Assembly (NCBI RefSeq): GCF_030232265.1
Contig: NZ_JASPJK010000012.1
Coordinates: 1-64,000, forward strand
DNA length: 64,000 nucleotides
Direction: 5' to 3'
DNA from: Corynebacterium sp. MSK041
GTDB taxonomy: Bacteria; Actinomycetota; Actinomycetes; Mycobacteriales; Mycobacteriaceae
The notes beneath the pieces were generated by a model. The model was not told the origin of the DNA. It searched no databases and worked only from the letters and a program-made list of their open reading frames with translations. The position numbers were made by a program, and so were the translations under genes. Positions 20,273 to 30,518 of this stretch are shown here, one piece after another. Every line of letters starts with the position of its first letter. Within the stretch, counting starts at the first letter, position 1.

Positions 20273-20307
20273 AACCCCCGCTAGACCACACTGAACTAGC
20301 GGGGGTT
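20273..20307. terminator. Hairpin terminator between XRE gene and tRNA-Gly
   Basis: A perfect 12-bp stem AACCCCCGCTAG/CTAGCGGGGGTT with an 11-base loop, downstream of tRNA-Gly on the minus strand. The rest of 20186-20381 shows no other feature apart from the GTACGTAC palindrome. Confidence 0.75.
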
Positions 20308-20381
20308 ACTCTTTGCCGGTAGCAGGTGCATGCAAACCTGCATGACCACCACGGAACAACAGCCAAAAACATGGCCTGACC

Positions 20382-20456
20382 TGGAGGGAATGACGGGAAT
20401 CGAACCCGCGTCTTCAGCTTGGAAGGCTGAGGTATTAGCCACTATACGACATTCCC
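20382..20456 (-). tRNA. tRNA-Gly (UCC)
   Basis: Acceptor GGGAATG/CATTCCC, anticodon loop CTTCCAA giving UCC, T-arm GGTTCGATTCC, and an encoded CCA end. Confidence 0.95.
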
Positions 20457-20534
20457 AGCTGCGCAAAGCGCGCTCAAAAGCATATCTCACCACACGGCCC
20501 CCTTCAAAAAGGAACTCTTTTCAGCCCCGATTCG

Positions 20535-21356
20535 TTGGGAAAGCAGTTGACCATCAAGAAGAAAAGGGATCTCGTGGAACTCGTTATCTTGCTAGGCATT
20601 GGTGTCCTTCTCTTCGGCGCCGTCAAAGTCATCGGAGGTGCGCAAAATAAAAGTTCGCGCGCGCAGCTCGACGAGGCCAAGCTTGACGACGAGCTTGCGG
20701 ACGCCCGCAGGTGGATCGATCGCCTCGGCCACCAGGTCCTCACCATTTCCGGCAGCGATGCTGCGTCGACGCAGGCGATGGCGGACGCATCGGAGCGCTA
20801 TAACGCAGCGCATTCCGCCCTGACTTCGGCGCGCACGGTGCGCCAAGCGCAGCTCGCCCGCGAATCAGCCCTCGAGGGCCTCTATTACGTCAACGCTGCG
20901 CGTGAGATTCTTGGCCTCACCCCCGGCCCACAACTTCCCGAGCTTGAAGCCCAGCGCCGGGCTGGCCGCGTCACCGAACCGCGTACCGCAGAGTTCGACG
21001 GCCAGACCATCCAGGCATCCCCTTACGCCAGTGCCCAGACTCCGCACTACTACCCCGGCGGCGCCGTTGCTGGTCGCCCTGTTCCTGCCGGCTGGTACTC
21101 CAGCGCCTGGTGGGCACCTGCCGCAATGACTGGCGTGTGGGCCGCGAGTTCCATGATGTTCTACTCCGCTATGTTCGCCGGCATGGCGGGCACCCCCAGC
21201 GCAGACGCGTTCGCTGCTGGAGGCATGGGCGATACTGGCGATCTAGGCGATGCCGGTAGCGATCTGGGCGATGCCGGCGGAGACCTTGACGGTGGTGGCT
21301 TCGAGGGCTTCGGAGACTTCGGCGGCGGCGACGGATTCGACTTCGACTTTTTCTAG
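20535..21356 (+). CDS. Membrane-anchored protein with Asp/Gly-rich tail
   Basis: A 273-aa protein. One N-terminal transmembrane helix (LVELVILLGIGVLLFGAV) is followed by a helical, probably coiled-coil segment (about 38-125). A Pro/Tyr/Trp-rich middle contains WYSSAWWAPAAMTGVWAAS, and the last 50 residues are almost entirely Gly/Asp/Phe, ending FDFDFF. It may be related to DUF1542-type corynebacterial proteins, with low certainty. The start is unclear: TTG 20535 and TTG 20547 are both possible and neither has a good ribosome site. No partner gene. Confidence 0.7.
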   Translation: MGKQLTIKKKRDLVELVILLGIGVLLFGAVKVIGGAQNKSSRAQLDEAKLDDELADARRWIDRLGHQVLTISGSDAASTQAMADASERYNAAHSALTSARTVRQAQLARESALEGLYYVNAAREILGLTPGPQLPELEAQRRAGRVTEPRTAEFDGQTIQASPYASAQTPHYYPGGAVAGRPVPAGWYSSAWWAPAAMTGVWAASSMMFYSAMFAGMAGTPSADAFAAGGMGDTGDLGDAGSDLGDAGGDLDGGGFEGFGDFGGGDGFDFDFF

Positions 21357-21427
21357 TAACGGACGCAACACTCATGCTCGGTGTGTAATGTAGCTCTCAT
21401 TACATCGCCACGTACGAAGTCACTTAG

Positions 21428-22426
<999 letters not shown>

Positions 22427-22437
22427 GGCCACCTGCC

Positions 22438-23217
22438 ATGTCACGCCAGCTCAAAGGCAATATCACCAGCGAAACGCGGGGCACCACGGAAATCGTTCGC
22501 ATTTCCAACCCCGCCAAGCGCAACGCCCTGGAGCCGGACTCCTACTGGGCGATCGGCGACGCAGTCAATGCTGCCAACGCAAACCCGGACATCCGCTGTG
22601 TAATCATCACCGGCGACGAGTCCGCGTTCTGCTCCGGCATGGACCTGCAGGCCTTCCTGAGTGAGAATTCCGCAGAGGCTGCCTCGCACTCCCTCGGCGG
22701 TATCGAGCACGTTATCTACGCCATCACCCGCGCGGACGTGCCCGTCATCGCGGCAGCTGAAGGCGCCATCGCTGGCATCGGCGCCTCACTGGCGTGCGCC
22801 TGTGACCTTATCGTCGCTGGCCAGTCCGCGTTCATCACTCTGCCCTTCGGCCGGATCGGCCTCATGCCGGACGGTGGCGCGGTGGCCACCCTGGCCGCAT
22901 CCGTTGGACGTCACCGGGCCATGCAGCTGGTCTTGCGACAAGAGCGGATCCCTGCCGTTGATGCAGCGCAGATGGGCCTCGTGACCGAGGTCACGGAAGG
23001 CCCCGCCCTCGACCTCGCACTCAACTGGGCCGAGGAGTTCCAACTGTCCCCGCGCGGCGCCGTCGCCCAGACTAAACGCGCCGTCAACCGGGTCGCTTTG
23101 CCCCAGCTGCCGCTCAGCCTAGCCGAGGAAGCCCGCGAGCAGACGCTGCTCACCCAAAGCGCGGAGCACAAAGAAGGTGTGGCCGCATTCTTGGAGCGGC
23201 GCCCACCGAAGTTCTAG
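22438..23217 (+). CDS. Enoyl-CoA hydratase / isomerase family protein
   Basis: A 259-aa crotonase. Oxyanion-hole segments ESAFCSGMDL (about 61-70) and EGAIAGIGASLACACDL (about 107-123) are present. In the usual second-glutamate region it reads RIGLMPDGGA, so Asp replaces the more common Pro/Glu pattern and hydration may not be its activity. It follows the nitronate monooxygenase gene closely. Confidence 0.85.
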   Translation: MSRQLKGNITSETRGTTEIVRISNPAKRNALEPDSYWAIGDAVNAANANPDIRCVIITGDESAFCSGMDLQAFLSENSAEAASHSLGGIEHVIYAITRADVPVIAAAEGAIAGIGASLACACDLIVAGQSAFITLPFGRIGLMPDGGAVATLAASVGRHRAMQLVLRQERIPAVDAAQMGLVTEVTEGPALDLALNWAEEFQLSPRGAVAQTKRAVNRVALPQLPLSLAEEAREQTLLTQSAEHKEGVAAFLERRPPKF

Positions 23218-23251
23218 TATTCTATTTTTAAGGACCGCACGGAGCACCCCC

Positions 23252-24271
23252 ATGAAAGCCCTCAAGATCATCGGAAAGATCCTCCTCTGGGGACTAGCAG
23301 CCATCCTCGTACTGGCGCTCGTGGTCATCGCTCTGCGCGCCTACAACGGGAACAAGTACCCAATCACGCATTCCATGCCCGGAGGAATGAGCTCCGACAA
23401 ATCCTCCTACGAGACCTCGGAGCACATCACCGCCATCGAGGGCGACTACTTGAACGGCTTTCATTTCCGCCCAGCCGACAAGAAGCACAGCGGCGTCGTG
23501 GTCATCTACGGGGGTTCGGAAGGCTCTCCGGATTACAGTCGCGCCAAGCAGCTTTTCGACGCCGGCTACGAAGTCCTAAGCCTCTTCTTCTTCGGCCAAC
23601 CGAACCAGAAACCCACCCTCGCCAACGTCCCACTGGAACAGTTCGACGAGGTCACCACCTACATCGACGAACACGTTGAAGACGCCTCCCCCGTGACCGT
23701 CATCGGTACCTCCAAAGGCGCGGAGTTCGCTGAACTACTCGCGGCACACGGCTACCCCGTGGACAATGTCGTCGCCTACACGCCAGGCCACTATTCCTAC
23801 AGTGGCCTCGACTTCACCGGCGGTAAGGACTTCCCCTCGTTCATAGATAAGGGTGAGGTGGTGGAGTATGCGTCGTTTAGGAAGGCGTCGATAAGTTCTG
23901 GGGCAAAGATGTTCTGGGACATGGCCACGAGCTACCCGGTCTCCTACCGCGCAACCTATGAGAGCGCCGCGGCCAACGCTGACGCTGGCGCGCGGATCGA
24001 CCTGTCTGATTTCGACGGCAACGTCCTACTCTTCGCTGGCGACGCCGACCAGATGTGGCAAGCCGACGTTGCCGCGCGTGCACTCGCCGAGCAAGGCTCG
24101 AACATTGAAGCGCACGTCTACCCCGACGCTGGGCACGTATTTTTCCCTGATGCCGAAAAGCTACCGAACGGTTGGCACATCATGCTCGGCGGAACCGCGG
24201 AAGGAAACCGCGCCGCCCACGAGGCTTCAGAGAAAACCCTGCACGAGCGCCTCGCGGAATGGCACGGGTAA
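23252..24271 (+). CDS. Membrane-anchored alpha/beta hydrolase, BAAT C-terminal type
   Basis: A 339-aa protein with an N-terminal signal anchor (ILLWGLAAILVLALVVIAL). The hydrolase domain resembles the acyl-CoA thioester hydrolase/BAAT family: nucleophile elbow VIGTSKGAEFAELLA (Ser), acid in LFAGDADQMW and histidine in YPDAGHVFFPD. It probably works at the outer face of the membrane on an acyl ester or thioester. The start at 23252 was chosen for the basic-hydrophobic N-terminus. Its stop abuts the convergent next gene. Confidence 0.85.
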   Translation: MKALKIIGKILLWGLAAILVLALVVIALRAYNGNKYPITHSMPGGMSSDKSSYETSEHITAIEGDYLNGFHFRPADKKHSGVVVIYGGSEGSPDYSRAKQLFDAGYEVLSLFFFGQPNQKPTLANVPLEQFDEVTTYIDEHVEDASPVTVIGTSKGAEFAELLAAHGYPVDNVVAYTPGHYSYSGLDFTGGKDFPSFIDKGEVVEYASFRKASISSGAKMFWDMATSYPVSYRATYESAAANADAGARIDLSDFDGNVLLFAGDADQMWQADVAARALAEQGSNIEAHVYPDAGHVFFPDAEKLPNGWHIMLGGTAEGNRAAHEASEKTLHERLAEWHG

Positions 24272-25168
24272 TCACGCAGCTTCGCGGCGCGCACGGAGCA
24301 TACGGCGAAGATCTCTCACGAGCTTCCCACTCACCACATCACGCCACCCGGCGCGCACCACACTAAACCCGAGGGCCTGGATCTCATGCTGGCGATCAAG
24401 CTGGTTAAGCAACACCGTCACCCCATCGCCGTAAGTGCCATCAGACTTGATCCGCCCATCAAACTCAACGGCAAGCCACCCATTAATCATCATGTCCACG
24501 GACGCAAAACGCTGCTGCGCAAAAATGTCCTCGAAGACGACCTCCACCTGAAACTCAAAGGTGTGTGCCTCCGGGATCTCCGCCCTCAGCACCGTGTCGC
24601 GCCCAATCGTCTCAAGCGCGCTTTGCGACGTCCCCGCACTCCACCCCACCAACCCCTCAAACCCCCGAATCCCATTAGCCCTGGGCAGCACGCTCTTGGC
24701 CGAACCCATCAGCGCCTCCTGAGTGACTTGGCAGTGGTAACGCAGATGCTCGATCGGCACCAGTGCATCCAATCGGCCGTAATAGCGGTAAATGTCGAAG
24801 AGCACCTGGATCGGGTGCGCAGTTCGAACGCCATTGCGCTCTTGCACGAGGTCCTGCCTCATGCTCCCACCGCGATACACCACCCGCGGGTCCTTCGGTT
24901 GCTTTCCCGGCTTCGCCCCCGACAGATACCGCAGGTCCACCGCCTCCACCCACCCCAGGGTGGGCAGCCCCATCACGATCGCGGCCGCTGGCCCCGTCAC
25001 CGCCGCACGAGGAAACCTGGCTGCGACTTCCCTGATCTCCCCCAAGCTCAACCCCTGCTGCTTTCTGTAGTTCCCCCTCATGCCTTCCAATGGTTCCTCA
25101 TCCGCGGCGGTTGCGCGAGGGAAAATTGTCCACTCTAGTGTGCATCGCGCCCTCCCCTGCTCCTGCAC
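24272..25168 (-). CDS. Protein with DUF559/Vsr-like endonuclease fold
   Basis: A 298-aa protein. The C-terminal third has the order expected of the PD-(D/E)XK fold of DUF559/MTES_1575 proteins: INGWLAVEFDGRIKSDG, then NQLDRQHEIQALGFSVVRAGWRDV. The N-terminal part resembles the AbiEi-like helix/WYL-adjacent proteins common in actinobacteria (PRAAVTGPAAAIVMGLP). No clear catalytic assignment can be made. The GTG at 25168 has TAGGAGGG 5 bases upstream; an ATG at 25081 is the alternative. It is single, convergent with the hydrolase. Confidence 0.75.
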   Translation of the reverse strand: MQEQGRARCTLEWTIFPRATAADEEPLEGMRGNYRKQQGLSLGEIREVAARFPRAAVTGPAAAIVMGLPTLGWVEAVDLRYLSGAKPGKQPKDPRVVYRGGSMRQDLVQERNGVRTAHPIQVLFDIYRYYGRLDALVPIEHLRYHCQVTQEALMGSAKSVLPRANGIRGFEGLVGWSAGTSQSALETIGRDTVLRAEIPEAHTFEFQVEVVFEDIFAQQRFASVDMMINGWLAVEFDGRIKSDGTYGDGVTVLLNQLDRQHEIQALGFSVVRAGWRDVVSGKLVRDLRRMLRARREAA

Positions 25169-25211
25169 TGCACCCTCCTACGCCCGCCTCCCACGTCACT
25201 CTCCGGGGCGA

Positions 25212-25291
25212 GTTAGTCCCGTCGCAGCTTCACACCACACCAGCCACAGCCGACCTGGACTTTTGCCGCGGCGATTTCGGACGGGACTAAC
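25212..25291. repeat. 80-bp repeat, copy A
   Basis: Bounded by GTTAGTCCCG at 25212 and its inverse CGGGACTAAC ending at 25291. It matches copy B (25398-25477) at 69 of 80 positions with no gaps. The ends are identical, and most of the differences cluster just inside the left end. Confidence 0.85.
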
Positions 25292-25397
25292 CCGGCCTTA
25301 GAACAAGGGTTGAAGGGCAGCGCCGCTGCCGAACGACTGCGGGGACGAGCCCGTCGAAAAGCGAAAAGCCGCTCCCCGCGGCTTCCCCACAGAGCAA

Positions 25398-25477
25398 GTT
25401 AGTCCCGCTGACGTTTCACACCACACCAGCCACATCCCACCTGGGCTTTTGCAGCGGCGAATGCGGACGGGACTAAC
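25398..25477. repeat. 80-bp repeat, copy B
   Basis: Same length, orientation and inverted ends as copy A. The two starts are 186 bases apart. Apart from these copies, the 442-base gap 25169-25610 shows one CGTCGAAAAGC near-copy of the 11-mer (25352) and no open frame with coding character. Confidence 0.85.
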
Positions 25478-25610
25478 CGAGCTGCGAAAGGGCGCGGCTT
25501 TGAAAGAGCGGCGGCGCGGAAGGCGGTGGCGAGGGAAGGCCGCGGCCAAGGGAAAGCGAAAACCCGCTCGGAGGAGCGGGCTGGGATTAAAGGCGAAGGC
25601 CAGAAGGAAA

Positions 25611-26099
25611 CTAGAGCGTCTTCGGCGCCGGGATTTCCTCGGTCTCGCCGGTCTCCTCGTAGCGGGCGAGGATGTCAATGCGGCGCTGGTGGCGCTCCTC
25701 CACCTGGTGGTCGGGGCCGATGCCAACGAAAGCATCGACGATAGCCAGGGTCTCCTCCAGCGAGTGCATGCGGCCACCGATGCCGATGAGCTGGGCGTTG
25801 TTGTGCTCGCGGGCGAGCTGCGCGGTCTCAACGGACCAGGCGAGAGCGCAGCGTGCGCCCTTCACCTTGTTCGCGGCGATCTGCTCACCGTTGCCGGAAC
25901 CGCCGAGGACGAGGCCGAGGGACTCTGGGTCGGCGACGGTCTTCTCAGCTGCAGCGATGCAGAAGGCTGGGTAGTCGTCGGCGGCGTCGTACTCGTGGGC
26001 GCCGCAGTCGATGACCTCGAAGCCCTTGGCCTTGAGGTGCTCTGCGATCTGGTTTTTCCGCTCGAATCCGGCGTGGTCTGCTCCAAGGTAAATACGCAT
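25611..26099 (-). CDS. rpiB: Ribose-5-phosphate isomerase B
   Basis: Interconverts ribose 5-phosphate and ribulose 5-phosphate in the pentose phosphate pathway. The 162-aa protein begins MRIYLGADHAGFE (phosphate-binding Asp-His). It has VLGGSGNGEQIAANK, with the glutamate base region and Ser where many enterobacterial enzymes carry Cys, as in the mycobacterial subgroup. RCALAW and HNNAQLIGIGGR complete the site. It is a single gene. Confidence 0.95.
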   Translation of the reverse strand: MRIYLGADHAGFERKNQIAEHLKAKGFEVIDCGAHEYDAADDYPAFCIAAAEKTVADPESLGLVLGGSGNGEQIAANKVKGARCALAWSVETAQLAREHNNAQLIGIGGRMHSLEETLAIVDAFVGIGPDHQVEERHQRRIDILARYEETGETEEIPAPKTL

Positions 26100-26151
26100 G
26101 GTGCCTAGCCTACGGGAAAACCAGCGGCCAAAACACCAGAGCCCAACCTGG

Positions 26152-26766
26152 TTAGACCTGCGGGTCCTCAGTGCGGGAGCGCTTGAGCTCGAAGAAGTAG
26201 GGGTAGGAGGTGAGGCCGACGGCGTGGTCGAAGATGGCGCCAGCCTCCTCGCCTTCAGGCACGCGGGTGATCACGGGCCCGAAGAAGGCGTTGTCACCGA
26301 GTTTGATTACGGGGGTTCCTACGTCGTCGCCGACTTCGTCCATGGCGGATTGGTGGTACTCGCGCAGCTTGGAATCAAAGGAGTCCGAGTTGGCCACAGA
26401 AGCGAAGGAAGCATCCAGGCCGACCTGGTCAAGGGCCTGGGCAATCACAGCATCGTAGGCGCCAAAGCCCTTTTTGCCACCTTCGCCGCCGGGGTGGATG
26501 AGGGTGCCCATGGCGGTGTAGAGCTCGTCGATTTTGTCGGGCGCCTCGGCTTTCACTTTGGCGAAGACGCGGGCGGGGCCCCAGTTGGCTTCCATCATGG
26601 AGGAGTAGTCGGTGGGGAGGTCGCGGCCGTCGTTAAGCACGGAGAGCGACATGGGCACCCAGTCGACGCTGATGTCGCGGACTTTTTCCACTTCTTTGAC
26701 CCAGCGGGAGGTCAGCCAGCAGAAGGGGCAGGATACGTCGAACCAGAAGGTTACTTTTTGAGTCAT
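26152..26766 (-). CDS. DsbA-family mycothiol-dependent reductase (Rv2466c-like)
   Basis: A 204-aa thioredoxin-fold protein with the redox motif CPFC at about residues 13-16 in FWFDVSCPFCWLTSRW, a helical insertion, and the cis-Pro loop VGTPVIKLGD. This is the pattern of the actinobacterial mycothiol nitroreductase Rv2466c (CPWC there), which is induced by oxidative stress through SigH in relatives. The ATG at 26766 gives the family N-terminus. It is divergent from pepN with only 24 bases between starts, so promoters must overlap or lie inside the neighbouring gene. Confidence 0.85.
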   Translation of the reverse strand: MTQKVTFWFDVSCPFCWLTSRWVKEVEKVRDISVDWVPMSLSVLNDGRDLPTDYSSMMEANWGPARVFAKVKAEAPDKIDELYTAMGTLIHPGGEGGKKGFGAYDAVIAQALDQVGLDASFASVANSDSFDSKLREYHQSAMDEVGDDVGTPVIKLGDNAFFGPVITRVPEGEEAGAIFDHAVGLTSYPYFFELKRSRTEDPQV

Positions 26767-26790
26767 GGTGCCAAGGGTACGTTGGTTTGC

Positions 26791-29202
26791 ATGAAGGCAA
26801 ATCTTTTTCGGTCCGACGCGCAGCATCGCGCGGAGCTCATCAGCAATGTTCATTATTCCGTTGACCTCGACATTACGGGCGCGGACACGTTCACGTCGCG
26901 CACGAAGGTGACGTTTGAATCGAAAGCGGGTGAGACGTTCTTTGATCTCATTGCGGACAGCTTCGAGGCCACGCTCGATGGCACGCTTATCGACGAGCGA
27001 AAGCTCGCGCTTTCGCCTGGCCCCCACGAACTCGTCGTGGAGGCGACCCACACGTACTCCCGGACAGGCGAGGGCCTGCATAAGTTCACAGACCCGGCTG
27101 ACGGCAAGGATTACCTGTACACCCAGTTCGAGCCGGCGATGGCAATGCGTACTTTCGCGTGCTTTGACCAGCCCGATCTCAAGGCTACTTATGAGATTGC
27201 GGTGACCGCGCCGGAGCGCTACGTGGTGGTGCTCAACGAAGTGGTGGAGCGCACCGACAATGGCGACGGCACGGCCACCACCCGCACGAGGCTCGATTAC
27301 CCGCTGTCGACCTATCTCATTTGCGTGTGCGCTGGTGAGTTCGAGCGTGTTTCTGACACGTACACCTGCACTTACAACGGCAGGGAGCGGACAATCGAGC
27401 TCGGCCTGTACGCGCGCGCGAGCCTGATTCCGCATATGGATTCGGAGCGCCTGTTCAAGCAGACGAAGGACGGATTCGATTTCTACCATGAGAAATTCGG
27501 CCGCACCTACCCGTTCGGCGACAAGTACGACCAGATCTTCTGCCCCGAGTACAACATGGGCGCGATGGAGCACGTTGGTGCGGTGACCTACCGGGACGAG
27601 TACGTCTTCACATCCGAGCCGACTCCTTACCGTCTTGAGCGCCGCAACGACACGATCCTCCACGAGATGGCCCACATGTGGTTCGGCGACTTGGTCACTA
27701 TGAAGTGGTGGGACGATCTGTGGCTCAACGAGTCCTTCGCTACGTGGTCTGCCGCAACAGCCCAGGTGGGCATCGGCGAGTATCCGGAGGCGTGGACCAC
27801 GTTCGCTTCGGTGGAAAAGGCATGGGCTTACAACCAGGACCAGCTGCCATCCACGCACCCGATTGCGGCGGATGCGCCAGATATTGAGACGGCGGAGCAG
27901 AACTTCGACGGCATCACCTATGCCAAGGGCGCCAGTGTGCTCAAGCAGCTTCAGGCCTATGTCGGCTACGAGGAGTTCTTCGCCGGGGTTCGCACGCACT
28001 TTGACAACCACGCCTACTCCAATGCGGAGTTCGCGGATTTGCTCGGGGCGCTCGAGGAGGCATCAGGACGCGATCTGTCTGACTGGGCGCAGCAGTGGCT
28101 GCGCACCACCGGCGTGTCCCGCCTGCGCCCGGAGATCTCCGCGGACAGCTTCGCCGTCGTACAAGAGTCCGATGTGATGCGCACGCACCGCGTTCGTGTC
28201 GGGCTGTATTCGCTTATCCACGGCACCGTCACCCGCATCAAACAGGTCGAACTGGATGTCTCCGGCGAGCGCACCGAAATCCCTGAGCTGGCGGGCGTGG
28301 AGCACGACCTCGCACTGGTCAATGACGATGACCTCACCTACTGCCTCATGGGCCTGACCGAGGAGCACCAGCGTTTTGCTTTGGAGCATCTCGGCGACAT
28401 TGAGGATTCCCTCGCGCGCACTCTCGTGTGGTCGTCCTTGTGGGAGTCCGTGCGCGACGGCTTCCTGCCCGCGCGTCAGTTTGTTCGGCTGGTGGCACGC
28501 TTTGCCCGCCAGGAAACTCACCCGAGTGTGCAGGAGCGTCTGCTCGCGCAGGCCACCCAGGCAGTGAAGCAGTACGTTGCTGAGGACTGGCACGCCGAGG
28601 GCATGGCACTGCTCAACACCGCTTTCCGGGGTGCTGAGCCTGCTGTTGTCTTCGACCGGGCTCTGGCTCGTCTCACTCCGGACAAGGAGACGGTGGATCA
28701 CTTCACCACACTTCTGGAGACCTCAGATAACCAGGAAACGCGCTGGCTTGCACTGACAAGCCTCATCGCGGCTGGAGTGTTGCCGGTATCAGCTGCTGAG
28801 GAGGAAAAGGACTCCACCTCGGAGGGGGTGGTGTCGAGGTTGAGGGTGCGGGCGAGCGTCGATAAGCAATGGGCGTGGGACAAGCTGGTGAGCGAGGACC
28901 TCACCAACCTTGAATCCCGCTACCTGATGGATGGCCTGACTTTTACCCGCGAGGGCCTTGAGGGTTTGACCGACGAGTACTTCCGCGTGGCGCCACAGCT
29001 ATGGGCGCGGCTGTCCAATGAGATGGCACAGCGCACCCTCGAGGGCATGTACCCGTTGTGGGATGTTTCGGAGGAGGCTATCGCGAAGGCCGATGAGCTG
29101 CTGGCCGGGGATATTCCGGCTGGCCTGCGCCGCATCATCTCTGAGGGCCAGGACCGCGCAGCCCGCGCACTGCGGAACCGCACGGTGGACGCACAGGCCT
29201 AG
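26791..29202 (+). CDS. pepN: Aminopeptidase N (M1 family)
   Basis: Zinc aminopeptidase, 803 aa. Zinc site HEMAH-x18-E (HEMAHMWFGDLVTMKWWDD then LWLNESF) at about residues 291-314. The exopeptidase motif reads GAMEH rather than the family-standard GAMEN. A long helical C-terminal domain follows. The start at 26791 is an ATG with a distant AAGGG; a TTG at 26782 is an alternative. Its stop overlaps the convergent metB stop by 4 bases. Two copies of CGTCGATAAGC lie inside, at 26985 and 28857. Confidence 0.95.
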   Translation: MKANLFRSDAQHRAELISNVHYSVDLDITGADTFTSRTKVTFESKAGETFFDLIADSFEATLDGTLIDERKLALSPGPHELVVEATHTYSRTGEGLHKFTDPADGKDYLYTQFEPAMAMRTFACFDQPDLKATYEIAVTAPERYVVVLNEVVERTDNGDGTATTRTRLDYPLSTYLICVCAGEFERVSDTYTCTYNGRERTIELGLYARASLIPHMDSERLFKQTKDGFDFYHEKFGRTYPFGDKYDQIFCPEYNMGAMEHVGAVTYRDEYVFTSEPTPYRLERRNDTILHEMAHMWFGDLVTMKWWDDLWLNESFATWSAATAQVGIGEYPEAWTTFASVEKAWAYNQDQLPSTHPIAADAPDIETAEQNFDGITYAKGASVLKQLQAYVGYEEFFAGVRTHFDNHAYSNAEFADLLGALEEASGRDLSDWAQQWLRTTGVSRLRPEISADSFAVVQESDVMRTHRVRVGLYSLIHGTVTRIKQVELDVSGERTEIPELAGVEHDLALVNDDDLTYCLMGLTEEHQRFALEHLGDIEDSLARTLVWSSLWESVRDGFLPARQFVRLVARFARQETHPSVQERLLAQATQAVKQYVAEDWHAEGMALLNTAFRGAEPAVVFDRALARLTPDKETVDHFTTLLETSDNQETRWLALTSLIAAGVLPVSAAEEEKDSTSEGVVSRLRVRASVDKQWAWDKLVSEDLTNLESRYLMDGLTFTREGLEGLTDEYFRVAPQLWARLSNEMAQRTLEGMYPLWDVSEEAIAKADELLAGDIPAGLRRIISEGQDRAARALRNRTVDAQA

Positions 29203-30407
29203 AGCTTGTCCAGGGCCTGGTCGAGGTCGGCGATCAGGTCCTCAACATCCTCGATGCCGACGGAGATACGCACGAGCGTGGGCGGCACCTCGAGGGCCGA
29301 GCCAGCAACGGAAACATGCGTCATGGTGGCGGGGTGCTCGAGCAGGCTCTCCACGCCGCCGAGGGACTCGGCTAGGCAGAACACCTTCGTGGAGCGACAG
29401 AAGGTCTTAGCCTGCTCCGCGGTGTTGAAGGCCACGGAAACCATGCCGCCGAAGCGGGTCATCTGGTGCGCGGCGATCTCATGGCCTGGGTGATCCTCCA
29501 GGCCCGGGTAGTAGACGCGGGCGACCTTGTCGGAGGCCTTCAGGTGCTTAGCCACTGCCTCGGCGTTGTCGCAGTGCTTGTCCATGCGCACGCTCAGCGT
29601 CTTCAGGCCACGGCCGGTGAGGTAAGTGTCGAAGGGGGATGGGATGGCACCGACCCAGCCGAAGAAGAAGCGGAGCTGATCCTCAAAGTCATTGAGGGCA
29701 TCGAAGCTGGCAGCGGTCACGCCGGTCACACCCTGGGAGGTGGAATCAGCCGGACGGTTCGCGCACACCACACCGCCGATGACGTCGGAGTGGCCACCGA
29801 TGTACTTGGTGGTTGAGTGCAGTACCACGTCCGCGCCGAGCAGCAGGGGCTTCTGCAAGTACGGGGAGGCAAAGGTGTTGTCCACCACGAGGGTGGCGTC
29901 ACCCTTAATAGCAGCGATGGCCTGAATATCGGCGATGGACAGCAGCGGGTTGGTCGGGGTTTCTACCCAGATGACCTTGGTGTTGTCCTGGATGGCGCCC
30001 GCGATCTCGTCGGTGTTGGTGATGTCCACGGGGGTGTTCTCAATCCCCCACTGGCTGAAGATCTGCTGGATGAGGCGGTAGGTGCCGCCGTAGGCGTCAT
30101 TACCAATGACGATGTGGTCGCCCGGCTTGAGCAGGATGCGCAGCACCGAGTCCACAGCCGCCATGCCGGAGGCGAAGGCGACGCAGTAATCGGCCTTCTC
30201 CAGCGCGGCCATGGTCTTCTCCAGCGCCGTAATGGTCGGGTTGCCCACGCGGGTGTACTCGTAGCCATTGCGGGTCACTGCCAGGTCATCCTGCGCGAAG
30301 GTTGTCGACGCGTAGATGGGAGTGTTGATCGGCCCGTAGAGGGAATCCGGCTCATATCCAGCGTGGATGGAGTCGGTGCTGAAACCTGAGCGAGTGTTCT
30401 CGGTCAT
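29199..30407 (-). CDS. metB: Cystathionine gamma-synthase family PLP enzyme
   Basis: Makes cystathionine from an activated homoserine and cysteine (transsulfuration towards methionine). The 402-aa protein has the Cys/Met-metabolism fold: [17 protein letters not shown], the PLP-lysine in [18 protein letters not shown], and [17 protein letters not shown]. Sequence cannot fully exclude cystathionine gamma-lyase. An AAAGGACC site precedes the ATG at 30407. Intergenic CGTCGATAAGC at 30439 lies upstream. Confidence 0.93.
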   Translation of the reverse strand: MTENTRSGFSTDSIHAGYEPDSLYGPINTPIYASTTFAQDDLAVTRNGYEYTRVGNPTITALEKTMAALEKADYCVAFASGMAAVDSVLRILLKPGDHIVIGNDAYGGTYRLIQQIFSQWGIENTPVDITNTDEIAGAIQDNTKVIWVETPTNPLLSIADIQAIAAIKGDATLVVDNTFASPYLQKPLLLGADVVLHSTTKYIGGHSDVIGGVVCANRPADSTSQGVTGVTAASFDALNDFEDQLRFFFGWVGAIPSPFDTYLTGRGLKTLSVRMDKHCDNAEAVAKHLKASDKVARVYYPGLEDHPGHEIAAHQMTRFGGMVSVAFNTAEQAKTFCRSTKVFCLAESLGGVESLLEHPATMTHVSVAGSALEVPPTLVRISVGIEDVEDLIADLDQALDKL

Positions 30408-30518
30408 GGGGTCCTTTCCTGGTGGGCTTCTAGGGAGACGTCGATAAGCACAATAGACCAAGCTGTCCACTTTGGCCGACGGCGCGGTCGATTTAGATTC
30501 ACGGCTAAGGTGAACGGT

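Noticed and set aside
23886-23896. CGTCGATAAGT in the BAAT-type hydrolase gene as a 16th copy
   Set aside because: One mismatch at the last base; counted only as a near-copy.
25212-25477. The 80-bp repeats as a CRISPR array
   Set aside because: Only two copies, unit too long, a single 106-bp interval, inverted ends and no cas genes.
26767-28011. Upstream extension of the CPFC reductase frame to 619 residues
   Set aside because: The extension is antisense to pepN; the thioredoxin-fold protein starts at 26766 with a family-typical N-terminus.
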